Shown: positions 45,321-54,645 of the stretch, piece by piece
Position numbering within the stretch: position 1 is the stretch's first letter
Layout: every line of letters starts with the position of its first letter
Source of the DNA: Bog-473 sp963850095
GTDB taxonomy: Bacteria > Actinomycetota > Acidimicrobiia > Acidimicrobiales > RAAP-2
Direction: 5' to 3'
Assembly (NCBI GenBank): GCA_963850095.1
Contig: CAWKJX010000013.1
Span: 186,001-250,000 of the forward strand
Length of the DNA: 64,000 nucleotides
Made by a program: the position numbers and the translations under genes
The notes under the pieces: generated by a model
The model's input: only the letters and a program-made list of their open reading frames with translations
What the model was told of the DNA's origin: nothing
The model's database searches: none

Positions 45321-46406
45321 GTGGCGACGTCCGAACCTATCGATGCACCGGCGCCTCGGACGCCCAAGCAGGAGCAGATGGACGCCTCGCCGGACATCGT
45401 CGAGGTGGTGCCGGGCATTCTGCGAATGCAACTTCCCATCGATTTCACCGGCTTGGGCCACGTGAATACGTATGCCCTCGAGGATGACAATGGCTTCACA
45501 CTGGTCGATCCGGGGCTGCCAGGCGAAGAGTCGTGGTTGGCCCTCCGCAGCCGCATGGACACGGCGGGCATTCCCCTAGAGCGGGTGCACACCATCGTGG
45601 TCACCCATTCGCATCCCGACCACTTCGGTGGAGCGGGGTTGTTGGCCCAGGAGAGCGGGGGCGCCATTGTGGCCTCCGACCGCTTTCGCACCTTCTTCGA
45701 TCCCGAAGACATTGACGATCGCGAGCTCGAGGCAGCGGACGACATCGATCCGGACGAGAGTCCGATCCCCAGCATCCGGATCGAACGGCCCGCACCCTGG
45801 GGAGGATCAACGGTCGGACCGCCACCCGAAGCCCGAGCCAGAATGCTCGCCAATCAGGCCGACCTCTTCAAGTGGTTCAAGCCACCCCGCCCGTCGCGCC
45901 GGATGGCCGATTGTGATCACATCGTGTTGGGTGGCCGGGACTGGGTCGGCCTCTTCACTCCGGGACACACCGATGACCATCTTTGCCTCTACGACGAGGA
46001 GAGTGGGGTGCTGCTCGTTGGCGATCAGGTGTTGCCTACCATCACGCCGCACATCTCAGGGCTGATCGCGGGTGACCCGCTGCTCAGGTATCTCGAGTCG
46101 CTCGACCGCTTATCGGACCTACCTCACGTGTCCACGGTGTTGCCGGCGCACGGCCAGCCGTTCGAAGATCTGGCCGGCCGGGCCGAGGAAATCAAGCGCC
46201 ACCACGAAGAACGGTTGGAGCTATTGCTCGAGGTCTGCGATGTCTCGGGCTGGGCCAACGTCATCGACCTGTCACATGAGCTGTTCGCCCAGCGGTCATG
46301 GGGCTCCATGGCCGAGGCTGAGACCTTCGCCCACCTGGAGCACCTGCGGTACAAGGGCGCAGTGCAGCGCCGGGAAGAGGCCGGCATTCTGCTCTATCAC
46401 CTTTAG
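45321..46406 (+). CDS. Metallo-beta-lactamase-fold hydrolase
   Basis: A 361-residue MBL-fold enzyme. The dinuclear metal site is complete: THSHPDHFGG, GHTDDHLCL, LLVGDQVLPT, and the later LPAHG. An N-terminal extension with TPKQEQMDASPD and a C-terminal helical region (about 275-361, ending in HLRYKGAVQRREEAGILLYHL) give the layout of the RNase Z/lactonase-like group with a BLACT winged-helix tail. The GTG at 45321 was chosen by ORF extent. Substrates of the group include acyl-CoA thioesters, lactones and quinolone signals; not resolvable here. Confidence 0.85.
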   Translation: MATSEPIDAPAPRTPKQEQMDASPDIVEVVPGILRMQLPIDFTGLGHVNTYALEDDNGFTLVDPGLPGEESWLALRSRMDTAGIPLERVHTIVVTHSHPDHFGGAGLLAQESGGAIVASDRFRTFFDPEDIDDRELEAADDIDPDESPIPSIRIERPAPWGGSTVGPPPEARARMLANQADLFKWFKPPRPSRRMADCDHIVLGGRDWVGLFTPGHTDDHLCLYDEESGVLLVGDQVLPTITPHISGLIAGDPLLRYLESLDRLSDLPHVSTVLPAHGQPFEDLAGRAEEIKRHHEERLELLLEVCDVSGWANVIDLSHELFAQRSWGSMAEAETFAHLEHLRYKGAVQRREEAGILLYHL

Positions 46407-46641
46407 TCCGCCACATTGGAGACATTGAGCTGCCCACGAACGCCGGGTCGGGGTGCGTGTCACCGGCGCCTCGAAGGAACGCACCACCATGCTCACGGCA
46501 ACCCGAACTGGGTCCTCGAATCGGTTCGGGTCATGGAAATGCTCACCGATGAATGAATTTGCGAGACCTTCAACGTCCAACTGTACGAACGACTGATGTG
46601 CGCTCCGTAGGGCGGGCGAAGAGCGAAAGGGAGGACCGATC

Positions 46642-47151
46642 ATGACAGGGGAAAGCAGCCCGGTCGAAGTGTCACGCAGGATCGAAGCACCGGCTGCTCT
46701 CATCTTCGAGATCCTGGCGAATCCGCAACGCCACTCGGATTTCGACGGGTCTGCCATGCTCCGAGGAGCCGTCTTCGACCGTCCTATCTCCGACGTGGGC
46801 GACACCTTCACCATGAAGATGAATCGGCTCGGTCGCGACTACCTCATGCTCAACTATGTAGTGGAGTTCGAGCCGAACCGCCGCATCTTTTGGGAACCTG
46901 CTCCGGGAGACGTCCCTACGGCCGGCGGTGATCCAACCAAAGTGGGCGTCCCGGCGGGTTACCGCTGGGGCTACAGCCTCACCCCGGACGGTGACGACGC
47001 CACCGTGGTCACCGAGGTCTTTGACTGCGGCCCGGAGGAGAACCGTGAACACCTCCTACGCCAGGGCGGGGCGTGGATCAACGGGAACAACTCCGTGCTT
47101 GAGTCCATGGCGGCCAGCCTGGAGAGGCTCGAGAAGATCAGTACCGAGTAG
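46642..47151 (+). CDS. SRPBCC (polyketide cyclase/START-like) family protein
   Basis: A 169-residue ligand-binding fold protein: VEVSRRIEAPAALIFEILAN, NPQRHSDFDGSAML, YVVEFEPNRRIFWEP, GYRWGYSLTPDGDDATVVTE. An AAAGGGAGGACC sequence just before the ATG is a good ribosome-binding site. Members of this group bind lipids or aromatic molecules. No partner gene suggests a ligand. Confidence 0.85.
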   Translation: MTGESSPVEVSRRIEAPAALIFEILANPQRHSDFDGSAMLRGAVFDRPISDVGDTFTMKMNRLGRDYLMLNYVVEFEPNRRIFWEPAPGDVPTAGGDPTKVGVPAGYRWGYSLTPDGDDATVVTEVFDCGPEENREHLLRQGGAWINGNNSVLESMAASLERLEKISTE

Positions 47152-47620
47152 GACCGGTGCCGGAGCGCATCTTCTTGCACCGCGAGCGGCACGGCGATGA
47201 TGCGTCGGGACCACCCATAGCCCGCAGCGGCCGATCTGCACACCATCCACCGCCGGCGACGTCTCAAACTCTCTACACCGGGGCGGACACCACCCCGTGT
47301 CGTCGGGTCGCGGCATCGCCGATCGACACCGCAGGAATAGCCGTTCACGCTCCAGGGTCGGCCTCCATAGATAAGAAAAGAGTGAGAATGCACATCGGCT
47401 CTCTTCCAGATGACCACGATGTCGCTCCCGGTCAGGAAGACGAACGTCTCACCAGCGTCTCCGGCTACCTCATCGCACAATCAGACGAACGCCTCCGGCG
47501 CGACCTCACGACCTCGTAGTTCGGCTATCTTCCTCACAGAAGCCAGCTGGCCTCCGAATGGATTCGCCTCCGCCCCAATCGGGTTTGTGAGCCCGCCCCA
47601 CTGTAGAAAGACGCCTGTTA
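47152..47620. other. Intergenic stretch, 469 bp
   Basis: No convincing conserved gene. A 43-codon open frame at 47388-47519 (listed separately) has a purine-rich leader. The rest probably holds the promoter of the secreted cyclophilin gene. No repeat or stable hairpin stood out. Confidence 0.5.
47388..47519 (+). CDS. Possible 43-residue small protein
   Basis: The ATG at 47388 follows AAAAGAGTGAGA and opens a short hydrophilic, acidic frame (MHIGSLPDDHDVAPGQEDER...) ending TAG. Amino-acid composition is protein-like, but there is no homology I can name. It may be noise. Confidence 0.22.
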   Translation: MHIGSLPDDHDVAPGQEDERLTSVSGYLIAQSDERLRRDLTTS

Positions 47621-48856
47621 GTGAGAAAGCTGACTCTGAACCTCGTCTTCGCGGCAAGCATCGGCGCAACCGTTGTCGCGGTCGTGGCGTCACTCTTCGT
47701 CGGTCCTGCCGCCGCGGCCGCGTCTTCAGCGTCGAAGCCATCGACCAGCGTGCTCGTCCCGGTATCAGCAGCCAAGGCGGCGGGATTCGCGAACGTGGTC
47801 AACGCTCCCACCACCTCAACGAACACCCAAGTCACCGGGTGCCCCGATGGAGCCCAAGAGGAATTCGCGAGCGCATCCGGAACCCTCGGGTTGGTGTCTG
47901 AGGTGCTCTACTGCTCGTCAACGTCAGACGCGACCAAAATCTTGCAGAGCATTGCAACAAGCGGCAACGCACAAGCGGGTCTGAGCCCTCCGAAGAGTCT
48001 CGGGTCGACTGCGGTCGAGCGATTGGGGTCGGATTCGACCTACCTCATCGCCTGGCGTCGCGGTACCGCGTTCGAACTGACGGGACTATCCACGGATCTG
48101 CCCGCGAGTTCGACGACAAGTACCACCACGGGTACGTCAGTTCCGCTTACCGCGCACGACCAGCAGGTGCTGGCAAACGCAGCGACACAACAGAGTGCGA
48201 GATTCACGAATGTAACGGTCTCTTCGGGAACCAGCGGTTCGGCGGCCGATGCGAAGGCGCAGGCAACCGCCAACACAACCTCGGTGGCTGCCGGCTGTCC
48301 AAAGAATCCTGCGACAGCGCTGAAGAAGTCGAAGTGGACCAGCGCACCGTCGACGGTCATCGACGCTGCCAAGACCTATACCGCCACGGTCAAGACCGAT
48401 GTGGGCACTTTCGTCATTGCGCTCGATGCAAAGGGTGCACCCCAAACCGTCAACAACTTCGTCTTTCTGGCTCAGCACGGTTTCTTCAACTGCGTGATCT
48501 TCCATCGGGTCATCCCGGGGTTCGTGGATCAGACCGGGGACCCGACCGGGACGGGCAGCGGCGGCCCGGGGTACACCATCCCCGACGAGCTGCCCGCGAA
48601 GGCATCGAATCCGGCCGACCAGTACCCGCTCGGATCGGTGGCCATGGCCAATACCGGACAACCGAATACCGGCGGCAGCCAATGGTTCATCGTCGCCGGT
48701 GCGCAGGGCGAATCGCTCGCGAATTCGTACTCCCTGTTCGGTCACGTCACCTCGGGGATGAGCGTTGTTGAAAAGATCAATGCGCAAGGAAGTGCCTCAG
48801 GAGACCCTCCCGACGTCACCCACCGGATGCTGAAGGTCACTATCACCTCGTCCTGA
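47621..48856 (+). CDS. Secreted cyclophilin-type peptidyl-prolyl isomerase
   Basis: A 411-residue exported PPIase. An N-terminal signal (LVFAASIGATVVAVVASLFVGPAAAAA) leads to about 210 residues of Ser/Thr/Ala-rich sequence of unknown fold with an internal Cys pair. A cyclophilin domain spans about 255-411. Active-site features: FHRVIPGFVDQTGDPTGTG with the catalytic Arg, SVAMANTGQPNTGGSQWFI, and SLFGHVTSGMSVVEKI. It probably assists folding of secreted or wall proteins. The GTG at 47621 gives an N-terminus that fits a signal peptide. Confidence 0.88.
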   Translation: MRKLTLNLVFAASIGATVVAVVASLFVGPAAAAASSASKPSTSVLVPVSAAKAAGFANVVNAPTTSTNTQVTGCPDGAQEEFASASGTLGLVSEVLYCSSTSDATKILQSIATSGNAQAGLSPPKSLGSTAVERLGSDSTYLIAWRRGTAFELTGLSTDLPASSTTSTTTGTSVPLTAHDQQVLANAATQQSARFTNVTVSSGTSGSAADAKAQATANTTSVAAGCPKNPATALKKSKWTSAPSTVIDAAKTYTATVKTDVGTFVIALDAKGAPQTVNNFVFLAQHGFFNCVIFHRVIPGFVDQTGDPTGTGSGGPGYTIPDELPAKASNPADQYPLGSVAMANTGQPNTGGSQWFIVAGAQGESLANSYSLFGHVTSGMSVVEKINAQGSASGDPPDVTHRMLKVTITSS

Positions 48857-49052
48857 TTGAGCGCAGCCCCAACCCAAGCCACTTGCGACACCGACAGACC
48901 ACGAAGGCGCGAAGCGGACGGACAGAACCTGATGGGTCCAGTGGGGCGCTAATGAGGACAGACGTGTGCGGAAAGGGGCCGATACCTTGGGGGCGCACGC
49001 CAATCGGTCTCTCTCGCTACATTGAGGTCTTTACCACGACGAGAGGATCACA

Positions 49053-49364
49053 ATGTCGTCAATCTCAGGGCCTGAGCATCTCAGCGGCCATCATCGAGAC
49101 ACTTTGCTCCAGATCTTTCAGGCAAAAACGAACTACAACGTCGAATGGCACGATGTCGTCTCTTTGCTGGAGGCGGTCGGATCTATAGAGCAACAGCACG
49201 ACGACATGTTTCTGTTCCGCATCGGCGAAGAGACTGAGGTTCTCAGGCGTCCGAGCGACAAGGACATCGACGGACAACAACTCGTCGACTTGCGCCGAAT
49301 ATTGACGAGTGCCGGCTACGACACCGTGGCCGCGGATCTCGAAGACAAGGGCGACGAATCCTGA
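49053..49364 (+). CDS. Conserved small protein, possibly HicA-like fold
   Basis: A 103-residue soluble protein (HRDTLLQIFQAKTNYNVEWHD, VVSLLEAVGSIEQQHDDMF, DIDGQQLVDLRRILTSAGY). It resembles a conserved actinobacterial family of unnamed small proteins. The helix-strand pattern with a central basic/hydrophobic strand could be dsRNA-binding HicA-like, but no HicB antitoxin partner is adjacent. GAGAGGATCACA before the ATG is a ribosome-binding site. The function is unknown. Confidence 0.65.
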   Translation: MSSISGPEHLSGHHRDTLLQIFQAKTNYNVEWHDVVSLLEAVGSIEQQHDDMFLFRIGEETEVLRRPSDKDIDGQQLVDLRRILTSAGYDTVAADLEDKGDES

Positions 49365-49468
49365 GCCGAGAATGGGTGTGCGGATAGGGTCTTCGCTTAC
49401 CCGTCGAAGACAGAGGGTCCCGACAGGCCGGGGATGCTCTACGAACGGATGGGCAGAAGGGTACGACG

Positions 49469-49879
49469 ATGGATGACGTCGAAGCGATCAAGCAGCTCAA
49501 GGCTCGTTACTTTCGAACGATGGACACCAAGGACTGGGCCGGCATGCGTCAGGTTTTCACCGACGACGTCGTAGTGGACACCACGGCCTCAGGCGGTGGC
49601 GTCGTAAAAGGAGCGGACGAGTTCCTCGCCTTCCTGCGGCAGACCCTCGACAACGTCATCACCGTGCACCACGGCCATATGCCCGAGATCGACCTCACCT
49701 CACCCACATCCGCAACCGGCATCTGGGCGCTCCAAGACCTCTTGCTGTGGCCGGATGGGACCAGATTGCAAGGCTATGGCCACTATCACGAGACCTATGA
49801 GCTGGCGGGTGCGGAGTGGCGGATCAAGTCGTCGACCCTGACCCGCTTGCACATGGACTTCTCGGGAACCGGCGTCTAG
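49469..49879 (+). CDS. SnoaL/NTF2-like family protein
   Basis: A 136-residue SnoaL_4-type protein: DDVEAIKQLKARYFRTMDTK, WAGMRQVFTDDVVVDTTASG, TVHHGHMPEIDLTSPTSATG, GYGHYHETYELAGAEWRIKS. The Tyr, Asp and His typical of the catalytic cleft in SnoaL-like isomerases and dehydratases are present. A GAAGGG motif precedes the ATG. The substrate is unknown. Monocistronic. Confidence 0.85.
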   Translation: MDDVEAIKQLKARYFRTMDTKDWAGMRQVFTDDVVVDTTASGGGVVKGADEFLAFLRQTLDNVITVHHGHMPEIDLTSPTSATGIWALQDLLLWPDGTRLQGYGHYHETYELAGAEWRIKSSTLTRLHMDFSGTGV

Positions 49880-50023
49880 GAACGCACCGGGCTCGAGAGC
49901 GCGCTGGCCTCTCATTCGCCCGCCGGATCGGAGACCTTGAACCGGTGACTGGGGAGCGTGAGCCGGGCTTCATCGGAGGCATGACTGTAAGGTCACTCGT
50001 CGCGAATGTGCCCTGACGCGGTG

Positions 50024-50461
50024 CTACGTAATGCGATAAACCCGGTATTCCACACCGCCACCTTCTATGAGGCGGCCCTCTGAAGCGAAAAGGCTGGTGG
50101 TCAACCAACTGTAGCGTTCGTCGCCGGTCTCGAACCGGGGCGTCGTCCTGAAGTACTGGTCGCCCCAGTCGGTGCCAGCACCGCTGGCGGTGGCGTTCAG
50201 CACCGTTTCGTTGAGCTCGAGCAGGCCCGTGTAGTGCGTGTAGATGGAGGCTCCGTCGTCGGTCTCGATCTGTCCCCGGACATCAATCTGTCCCCATCCG
50301 TCTGACCCGATCACGATCCAGTCTCCGCCGCCGGACAACAGCCGCCCGTTCAGCCGCTCCCCGGTTACCCGTCCCTCGGCCACTTCGAGGAACATGCGAC
50401 TTCCGAAGGTCACGGGCGGCTTCAGTGTCCCGTAGTAGTCGAATTCGTGGACAAGCTTCAT
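50024..50461 (-). CDS. DUF3237 family protein
   Basis: A 145-residue beta-barrel protein of the DUF3237 family: MKLVHEFDYYGTLKPPVTFG, RMFLEVAEGRVTGERLNGRL, DGWGQIDVRGQIETDDGASI, FRTTPRFETGDERYSWL. The ATG at 50461 was chosen because AAGGAGGCGATCTTC places a perfect Shine-Dalgarno before it. The family is usually linked to aromatic or steroid degradation, without a proven reaction. Confidence 0.85.
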   Translation of the reverse strand: MKLVHEFDYYGTLKPPVTFGSRMFLEVAEGRVTGERLNGRLLSGGGDWIVIGSDGWGQIDVRGQIETDDGASIYTHYTGLLELNETVLNATASGAGTDWGDQYFRTTPRFETGDERYSWLTTSLFASEGRLIEGGGVEYRVYRIT

Positions 50462-50649
50462 GAAGATCGCCTCCTTAGGTTCACCGACTGTATTCCTCCC
50501 TGCCTTTGTCGGCCGCAGCACGCACCGTCAATACGTCGAGTGTCGCGGAAATGGGCCACTTCTCTGCCCGTAACGGAAGCGCCATTGGTTGCAGCCCGTC
50601 CATAATCATGGTCATGCGCGTCAGAAGCGTCCGGGGGAAAGGAGCGGTG

Positions 50650-51421
50650 ATGGCCCGAATACTGGTCACTGGCTCGTCGGATGGCCTCGGCCTCATGGCG
50701 GCCCGCCTGCTCGTGGAAGAACGGCCACGAAGTCACGTTGCATGCCCGCAACACCGCACGGGCCGACGACGCCCGAGGCCAATTACCAGCCGCGACGGAC
50801 GTGGTCGTCGGCGATCTGACGAGCATTTCGGGCATGCGGCAGGTCGCCGAGCAGGCCAATGTCCTCGGGAAGTACCACGCGGTCATCCACAACGCTGGCA
50901 TCGGGTACCGAGAGCCAGAGCGGATCGTGACGGTTGACGGCCTGTCTCACGTATTCGCCGTCAACGTGCTGGCGCCGTACCTCCTGACCGCCCTGATGAC
51001 TCGGCCGGATCGGCTCGTCTACCTGAGTTCCGGCATGCATCGGGGCGGTGACCGGGATCTTTCGGACCTCCAGTGGGAGCGTCGCCCTTGGAACGGGTCA
51101 CAGGCGTATGCGGACTCCAAGTTGTTCGACGTCGTCTTGGCCTTCGCGGTGGCACGTCACTGGCCGGACGTGCTCTCCAACGCCCTGGAGCCGGGCTGGG
51201 TGCCGACGAAGATGGGCGGTCCCGGCGCTCCTGACGATCTGTCCCTGGCCCCGGTCACCCAGGTCTGGCTTGCGACGAGCGACGACCCGGCGGCCACGGT
51301 GACGGGGCACTACTTCTATCACCAGCGCCCGCGCGAGACGCACCCCGCTGCGAGCAGTCTCGAAGTGCAAGAAGAACTGCTCGAACTGTGCGGGGATCTC
51401 ACCAGTATCGAACTTCGGTAG
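50650..51421 (+). CDS. Short-chain dehydrogenase/reductase, frameshifted
   Basis: An SDR-fold oxidoreductase. The N-terminal strand and nucleotide loop ARILVTGSSDGLGLMAARLL is in one frame; from GHEVTLHARNTARADDARGQ onward another frame is used. One extra base near 50716-50720 reconciles them as LLVE-NGHEVTLHARN. Further motifs: VVVGDLTS, VIHNAGIGY, and YADSK with the catalytic Tyr and Lys. The Arg after the second strand suggests NADP. AAAGGAG precedes the start. It is either broken or mis-sequenced; the rest is intact. Confidence 0.8.
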
Positions 51422-51486
51422 TCCGAGGGCGCCCGATGTGCCTTGATGATCCGACCTGGCGTATGGGACTCACCCCATTCCCTAGG

Positions 51487-52407
51487 TCAGCGTTTGGCGA
51501 TTGCTTCGCGGACTGCGGGCACGACCTCGTGTGCCCAGAGGTTCAGAGTCTTGTCGCTGATGGTTTCGCCGGGAGGAACCAAGTAGATGAATGCGGCGGC
51601 CTCATGGTCAAATACAGCGAAGGTCATTTCCTCTATCCACTGCGTCACCCCGCCCCCGATCCAGCGGCCCTCGTCGTCGCGGGTGTCTCGTAGCGGGTCT
51701 TGTGTCAAGGCGTCCCGAGACGTTGTAGATGGTCTCGACATCAGCAGGGTCTCTCCCCACCGAAAGAGCGGCTTCGTCGACGATGGGCCGGGACCCGGCA
51801 ACCTCAGTGCTGCGCCAGTCGGCGAGGTGGCCCGGTATCCATCCGTCCGCCTGTCGGCCGGTGAGTGCCAGGTTCTTCGGACCGAGCGCTCCGACCCAGA
51901 TCGGTGGCGTTGGCGCGGCCGCGGGTGTCAGCTCGGTGACCTGGTAGAACTCACCGTCGAAGGTGACTGGATCGCCGCCGCCCGAGAGCGCCCGCACGAT
52001 CATGATTGCTTCTTCCAGCGCTCGTATTCGGGCCGCGGGCGACAGGCGGGGGACCCCGAGGGCGACGATTTCCTCCCACATCCCGCCCGCACCCATGCCG
52101 AGAACGACACGACCGCCGGAGATCGTGGACAGTCCCGTGACGGTCCGGGCGAGAACCGGAGCAGGGCGGCTCAGCAGGTTGGTCATGATCACCGCTCCGG
52201 TGATGGTGCTGGTCGCGCCCAGAAGGAACCCAGCGCGGCGTAGGCGTCGAGCCGCTCGGCGAAGTAGGGATGGTCGCCGACGCTGACGAGGTCGAGACCA
52301 GCGTCGTCCGCGAAGCGAGCATGCCCGATCATCTCGCCCACTTGGTGGACACCGACCTCCAGCCCGAGGCCGAAGAGAACTTTGTGGCCGTGAGTCACGA
52401 GACCCAT
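51487..52407 (-). CDS. LLM-class F420/FMN-type oxidoreductase with two frameshifts
   Basis: A luciferase-like monooxygenase-fold gene split over three frames. The N-terminus (VGEMIGHARFADDAGLDLVS to LDAYAALGS), middle (LGATSTITGAVIMTNLLSRP through VVLGMGAGGMWEEI to VETIYNVSGR) and C-terminus (LTQDPLRDTRDDEGRWIGGG to AIAKR) join through one missing base near 52222 and one extra base near 51709. Corrected, the length is about 306 aa. Two independent lesions make a pseudogene more likely here than for the single-lesion genes, unless the sequence is error-prone. Confidence 0.75.
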
Positions 52408-52628
52408 TCAATCAGGAGCACCTCGGTATCTCCATGGTGCCTGATGGAGACCCGCACGGCGCACCCCGGGCAGGCGTAGAAGCGCTGGCCAGGTCCGAGG
52501 GCCTGGACCAGACGCAGGACCGTGACATCGATCCGCCGAATCCCAGCGCAACGGCAGAGGACGGGAGCCGTTGTGGCCTGTGTGTGATCTGTAGCGCTGC
52601 GCCCGACTCGTCGAGTCACACACAGCAA
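52395..52628 (-). CDS. Possible small Cys-rich (zinc-ribbon-like) protein
   Basis: An open frame with CRC and CPGC pairs about 30 residues apart and a protein-like C-terminus (RFYACPGCAVRVSIRHHGDT, then EVLLIEW). Two Cys pairs suggest a zinc ribbon. The start is unclear: no ATG or good ribosome-binding site is in frame, and the N-terminal part may be non-coding. It overlaps the LLM start by 13 nt. Low certainty. Confidence 0.35.
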   Translation of the reverse strand: MLCVTRRVGRSATDHTQATTAPVLCRCAGIRRIDVTVLRLVQALGPGQRFYACPGCAVRVSIRHHGDTEVLLIEWVS

Positions 52629-52663
52629 CGCAAGCGCTCACCGTCACCAGGGACTTCGAACAG

Positions 52664-52734
<71 letters not shown>

Positions 52735-52759
52735 GAATCGACGTGCAGTCTAAAGCACG

Positions 52760-52765
52760 TACTCT
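52760..52765 (+). promoter_or_regulatory. Putative -10 box TACTCT for the truncated haemoglobin gene
   Basis: TACTCT lies 7 nt before the GTG at 52773 with no Shine-Dalgarno, supporting that GTG rather than the upstream one at 52743. Confidence 0.4.
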
Positions 52766-52772
52766 CGGCCCC

Positions 52773-53153
52773 GTGGAGACGATGTACGAGCGAGTCGGGG
52801 GTGACGCCTTCTTCGTCGACCTGGTCGACCGCTTCTACCTTGGGGTGGCCGGCGACCCGCTGCTGCGCCCGCTCTACCCCGAGGACCTCACGGAGCCGGC
52901 CCAGCATCTGGCGCTGTTCCTCATCCAGTACTGGGGCGGTCCGGGCACCTACAGCGAGCAGCGCGGCCACCCGCGGCTGCGCATGCGCCACGTGCCGTTC
53001 GTGATCGGCCCCGGCGAGCGCGACGCCTGGCTGCGCCACATGCTCGAGGCGCTCCTCGAACTGGAGCGGGCATCGCGTATTTCGCCTGCAGACGGCATTG
53101 AGCTACGTGACTACCTGAACATGGCCGCCAACTCGCTGGTCAATTCTCCCTGA
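52773..53153 (+). CDS. Group II truncated haemoglobin (trHbO-like)
   Basis: A 126-residue 2-on-2 globin. Seen: ETMYERVGGDAFFVDLVDRF, PLLRPLYPEDLTEPAQHLAL, LFLIQYWGGPGTYSEQRGHP, and the proximal His in RMRHVPFVIG, followed by ERDAWLRHML with the group II Trp (G8). Such globins bind O2 and NO and are linked to respiration or NO detoxification. The GTG at 52773 gives a normal family N-terminus; a frame extending to 52743 would start 9 nt from the divergent tRNA gene. Confidence 0.9.
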   Translation: METMYERVGGDAFFVDLVDRFYLGVAGDPLLRPLYPEDLTEPAQHLALFLIQYWGGPGTYSEQRGHPRLRMRHVPFVIGPGERDAWLRHMLEALLELERASRISPADGIELRDYLNMAANSLVNSP

Positions 53154-53169
53154 ACGCCCCGTTCGTCGG

Positions 53170-53973
53170 TCAGTCCTTGAAATCGGGCGTGCGCCCCTCC
53201 TTGCGGGCGGCTACCGACTCCTCGAAGTTGTGTGTCGTGATGCGCACGAATAGCTGCGACGCCCCCTCGGCGTCCATGTGGGTCTGCAGGCTGCTGGCGT
53301 CGAGGCTGTTCCACAGCTGGCGCTTGGTCAGCTCGACCCCGGCCCGGCTCCACCCGTTGATGCGGTCAGCCAGCTCGAAGCAGGCCGGCAGGAGCTCGGC
53401 TCCTGGCACCACCTTCGAGACGAGGCCGATCCGGTCGGCCTCCGCCGCGTCGATGTCGCGTCCGGTCAACATGATCTCGGCCGCCCGCGTCTGTCCGACA
53501 CTGCGCGGCAGCAGGAAGCTGAGCCCGAGCTCGGCCGCCGTGAGGCCGTTGTTGATGCCGGCCGCTCGGAAGTAGGCGTCCTCGGACGCGATGCGCAGGT
53601 CGGCCGCCAGGGCCAGGCAGAACCCGCCCCCGATGGCGGCCCCATTGACGGCGGCAATGACCGGCTGGTGCAGGCGGCGAATGGTGGAGATGACGTCGTC
53701 GAGCATCTCCATGGAGCGCAGCGCGATCGTCGGCAGCGTGAGCCCGTCGAGGTTCGGGATGGTGCCGGGGTTCTCATGGTCGGCACCCGAGCAGAAGCCG
53801 CGCCCGGCGCCCGTGATCACGACGACCCGGACCCCGTTGTCGGCTCCGATGTCGCGTAGCGCGTCCCGGAACGGGATCATCACGTCGAAGGCCATGGCGT
53901 TCATGCGCTCGGGCCGGTTCAACGTGACGACGGCGACCTGGGGGTGCGGCCGGGTGACTTCGGTGAAGGACAT
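53170..53973 (-). CDS. Enoyl-CoA hydratase/isomerase family protein
   Basis: A 267-residue crotonase-fold protein. VAVVTLNRPERMNAMAFDV opens the domain. The oxyanion-hole segments are GRGFCSGADHENPG and AAVNGAAIGGGFCLALAADL. AAELGLSFLLPRSVGQTRA holds the region of catalytic Glu residues. The C-terminal TDHNF-type helix (VAARKEGRTPDFKD) matches EchA-type mycobacterial proteins. It probably acts in fatty-acid or sterol side-chain beta-oxidation; the exact substrate is unknown. Confidence 0.9.
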   Translation of the reverse strand: MSFTEVTRPHPQVAVVTLNRPERMNAMAFDVMIPFRDALRDIGADNGVRVVVITGAGRGFCSGADHENPGTIPNLDGLTLPTIALRSMEMLDDVISTIRRLHQPVIAAVNGAAIGGGFCLALAADLRIASEDAYFRAAGINNGLTAAELGLSFLLPRSVGQTRAAEIMLTGRDIDAAEADRIGLVSKVVPGAELLPACFELADRINGWSRAGVELTKRQLWNSLDASSLQTHMDAEGASQLFVRITTHNFEESVAARKEGRTPDFKD

Positions 53974-54012
53974 GGCGGCATGGTAGAGGGACCCGTCGCC
54001 GGCCCCGACGCC

Positions 54013-54645
54013 TCAGTGCCCGGGCGGTCCCTCCGAAGGCGTGGACACGCCCGGGGCAGGGGGCGTAACCGGCACCGGCGGCGGCGGCGATGGCGCGGGA
54101 ATCAGGGAGCGCTGGCGGGAACTCCCCTGGTGCGCCTCGTTGCGCGCGAGCCAGCGAAGTCGGGCCGCCTTGGCGTCCCAGTCGTAGACCACGGCGGTCC
54201 GGGCGACGAAATCGTCCAGGGCGCGGCGCTCCCGCTGGTAGACGATGCCCAGGAACCCGATCCCGAGCGTCAGCAGGGTCAGCCCGAGACCGATGGTGCG
54301 CAGCACGGCCTGCCTCGGACTGATCGGCCCGCCTTCTACCGTGACCACCTGAATGCCGAAGATGGCCATGCCCAGCGTCTTGCCGCTGACCGCCCACTGG
54401 TAGGCGTAGTAGACGAACTCCCAGACGGCCAGGACGATGAAGGCCGCGATCCGGTGGTTGGTGAGCGTGTAGTTCCTGCCGGTCACGAGCTTGATCGCGA
54501 TGTTCACCAGGGCTTGGCCCAGGAGGTAGAGGCCCCAGGAGGCACCGACGTCGGCACCGAACGCGACCAGCCGGCTGACCGCACCCGCGTAGTGGCCCTG
54601 GCGACCGACGGTCAGCTCTGCCGGAGGGGCGGCGACGGTGGTCAC
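54013..54645 (-). CDS. RDD-domain membrane protein
   Basis: A 210-residue protein with an RDD domain: AGAVSRLVAFGADVGASWGL with the first Arg and Asp, then two or three more helices (IAAFIVLAVWEFVYYAYQWA, then LRTIGLGLTLLTLGIGFLGI) with SGKTLGMAIFGIQVV and the closing RRALDDFVARTAVVYDW, which carries the last Asp. A Pro-rich cytoplasmic tail ends the protein. RDD proteins are linked to transport, sometimes Na+/H+ exchange, without firm assignment. The start overlaps the stop of the nonapeptide-repeat gene. Confidence 0.85.
   Translation of the reverse strand: MTTVAAPPAELTVGRQGHYAGAVSRLVAFGADVGASWGLYLLGQALVNIAIKLVTGRNYTLTNHRIAAFIVLAVWEFVYYAYQWAVSGKTLGMAIFGIQVVTVEGGPISPRQAVLRTIGLGLTLLTLGIGFLGIVYQRERRALDDFVARTAVVYDWDAKAARLRWLARNEAHQGSSRQRSLIPAPSPPPPVPVTPPAPGVSTPSEGPPGH

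Noticed and set aside
46407..46641. Minus-strand frame with FVQLDVEGLANSFIGEHFHD between the MBL and SRPBCC genes
   Set aside because: Parts look protein-like, but the frame runs antisense into both neighbours, has no start or ribosome-binding site, and no recognisable family.
49053..49364. HicA toxin of a toxin-antitoxin pair
   Set aside because: The fold resemblance is weak and no HicB-like or other antitoxin gene is adjacent on either side.
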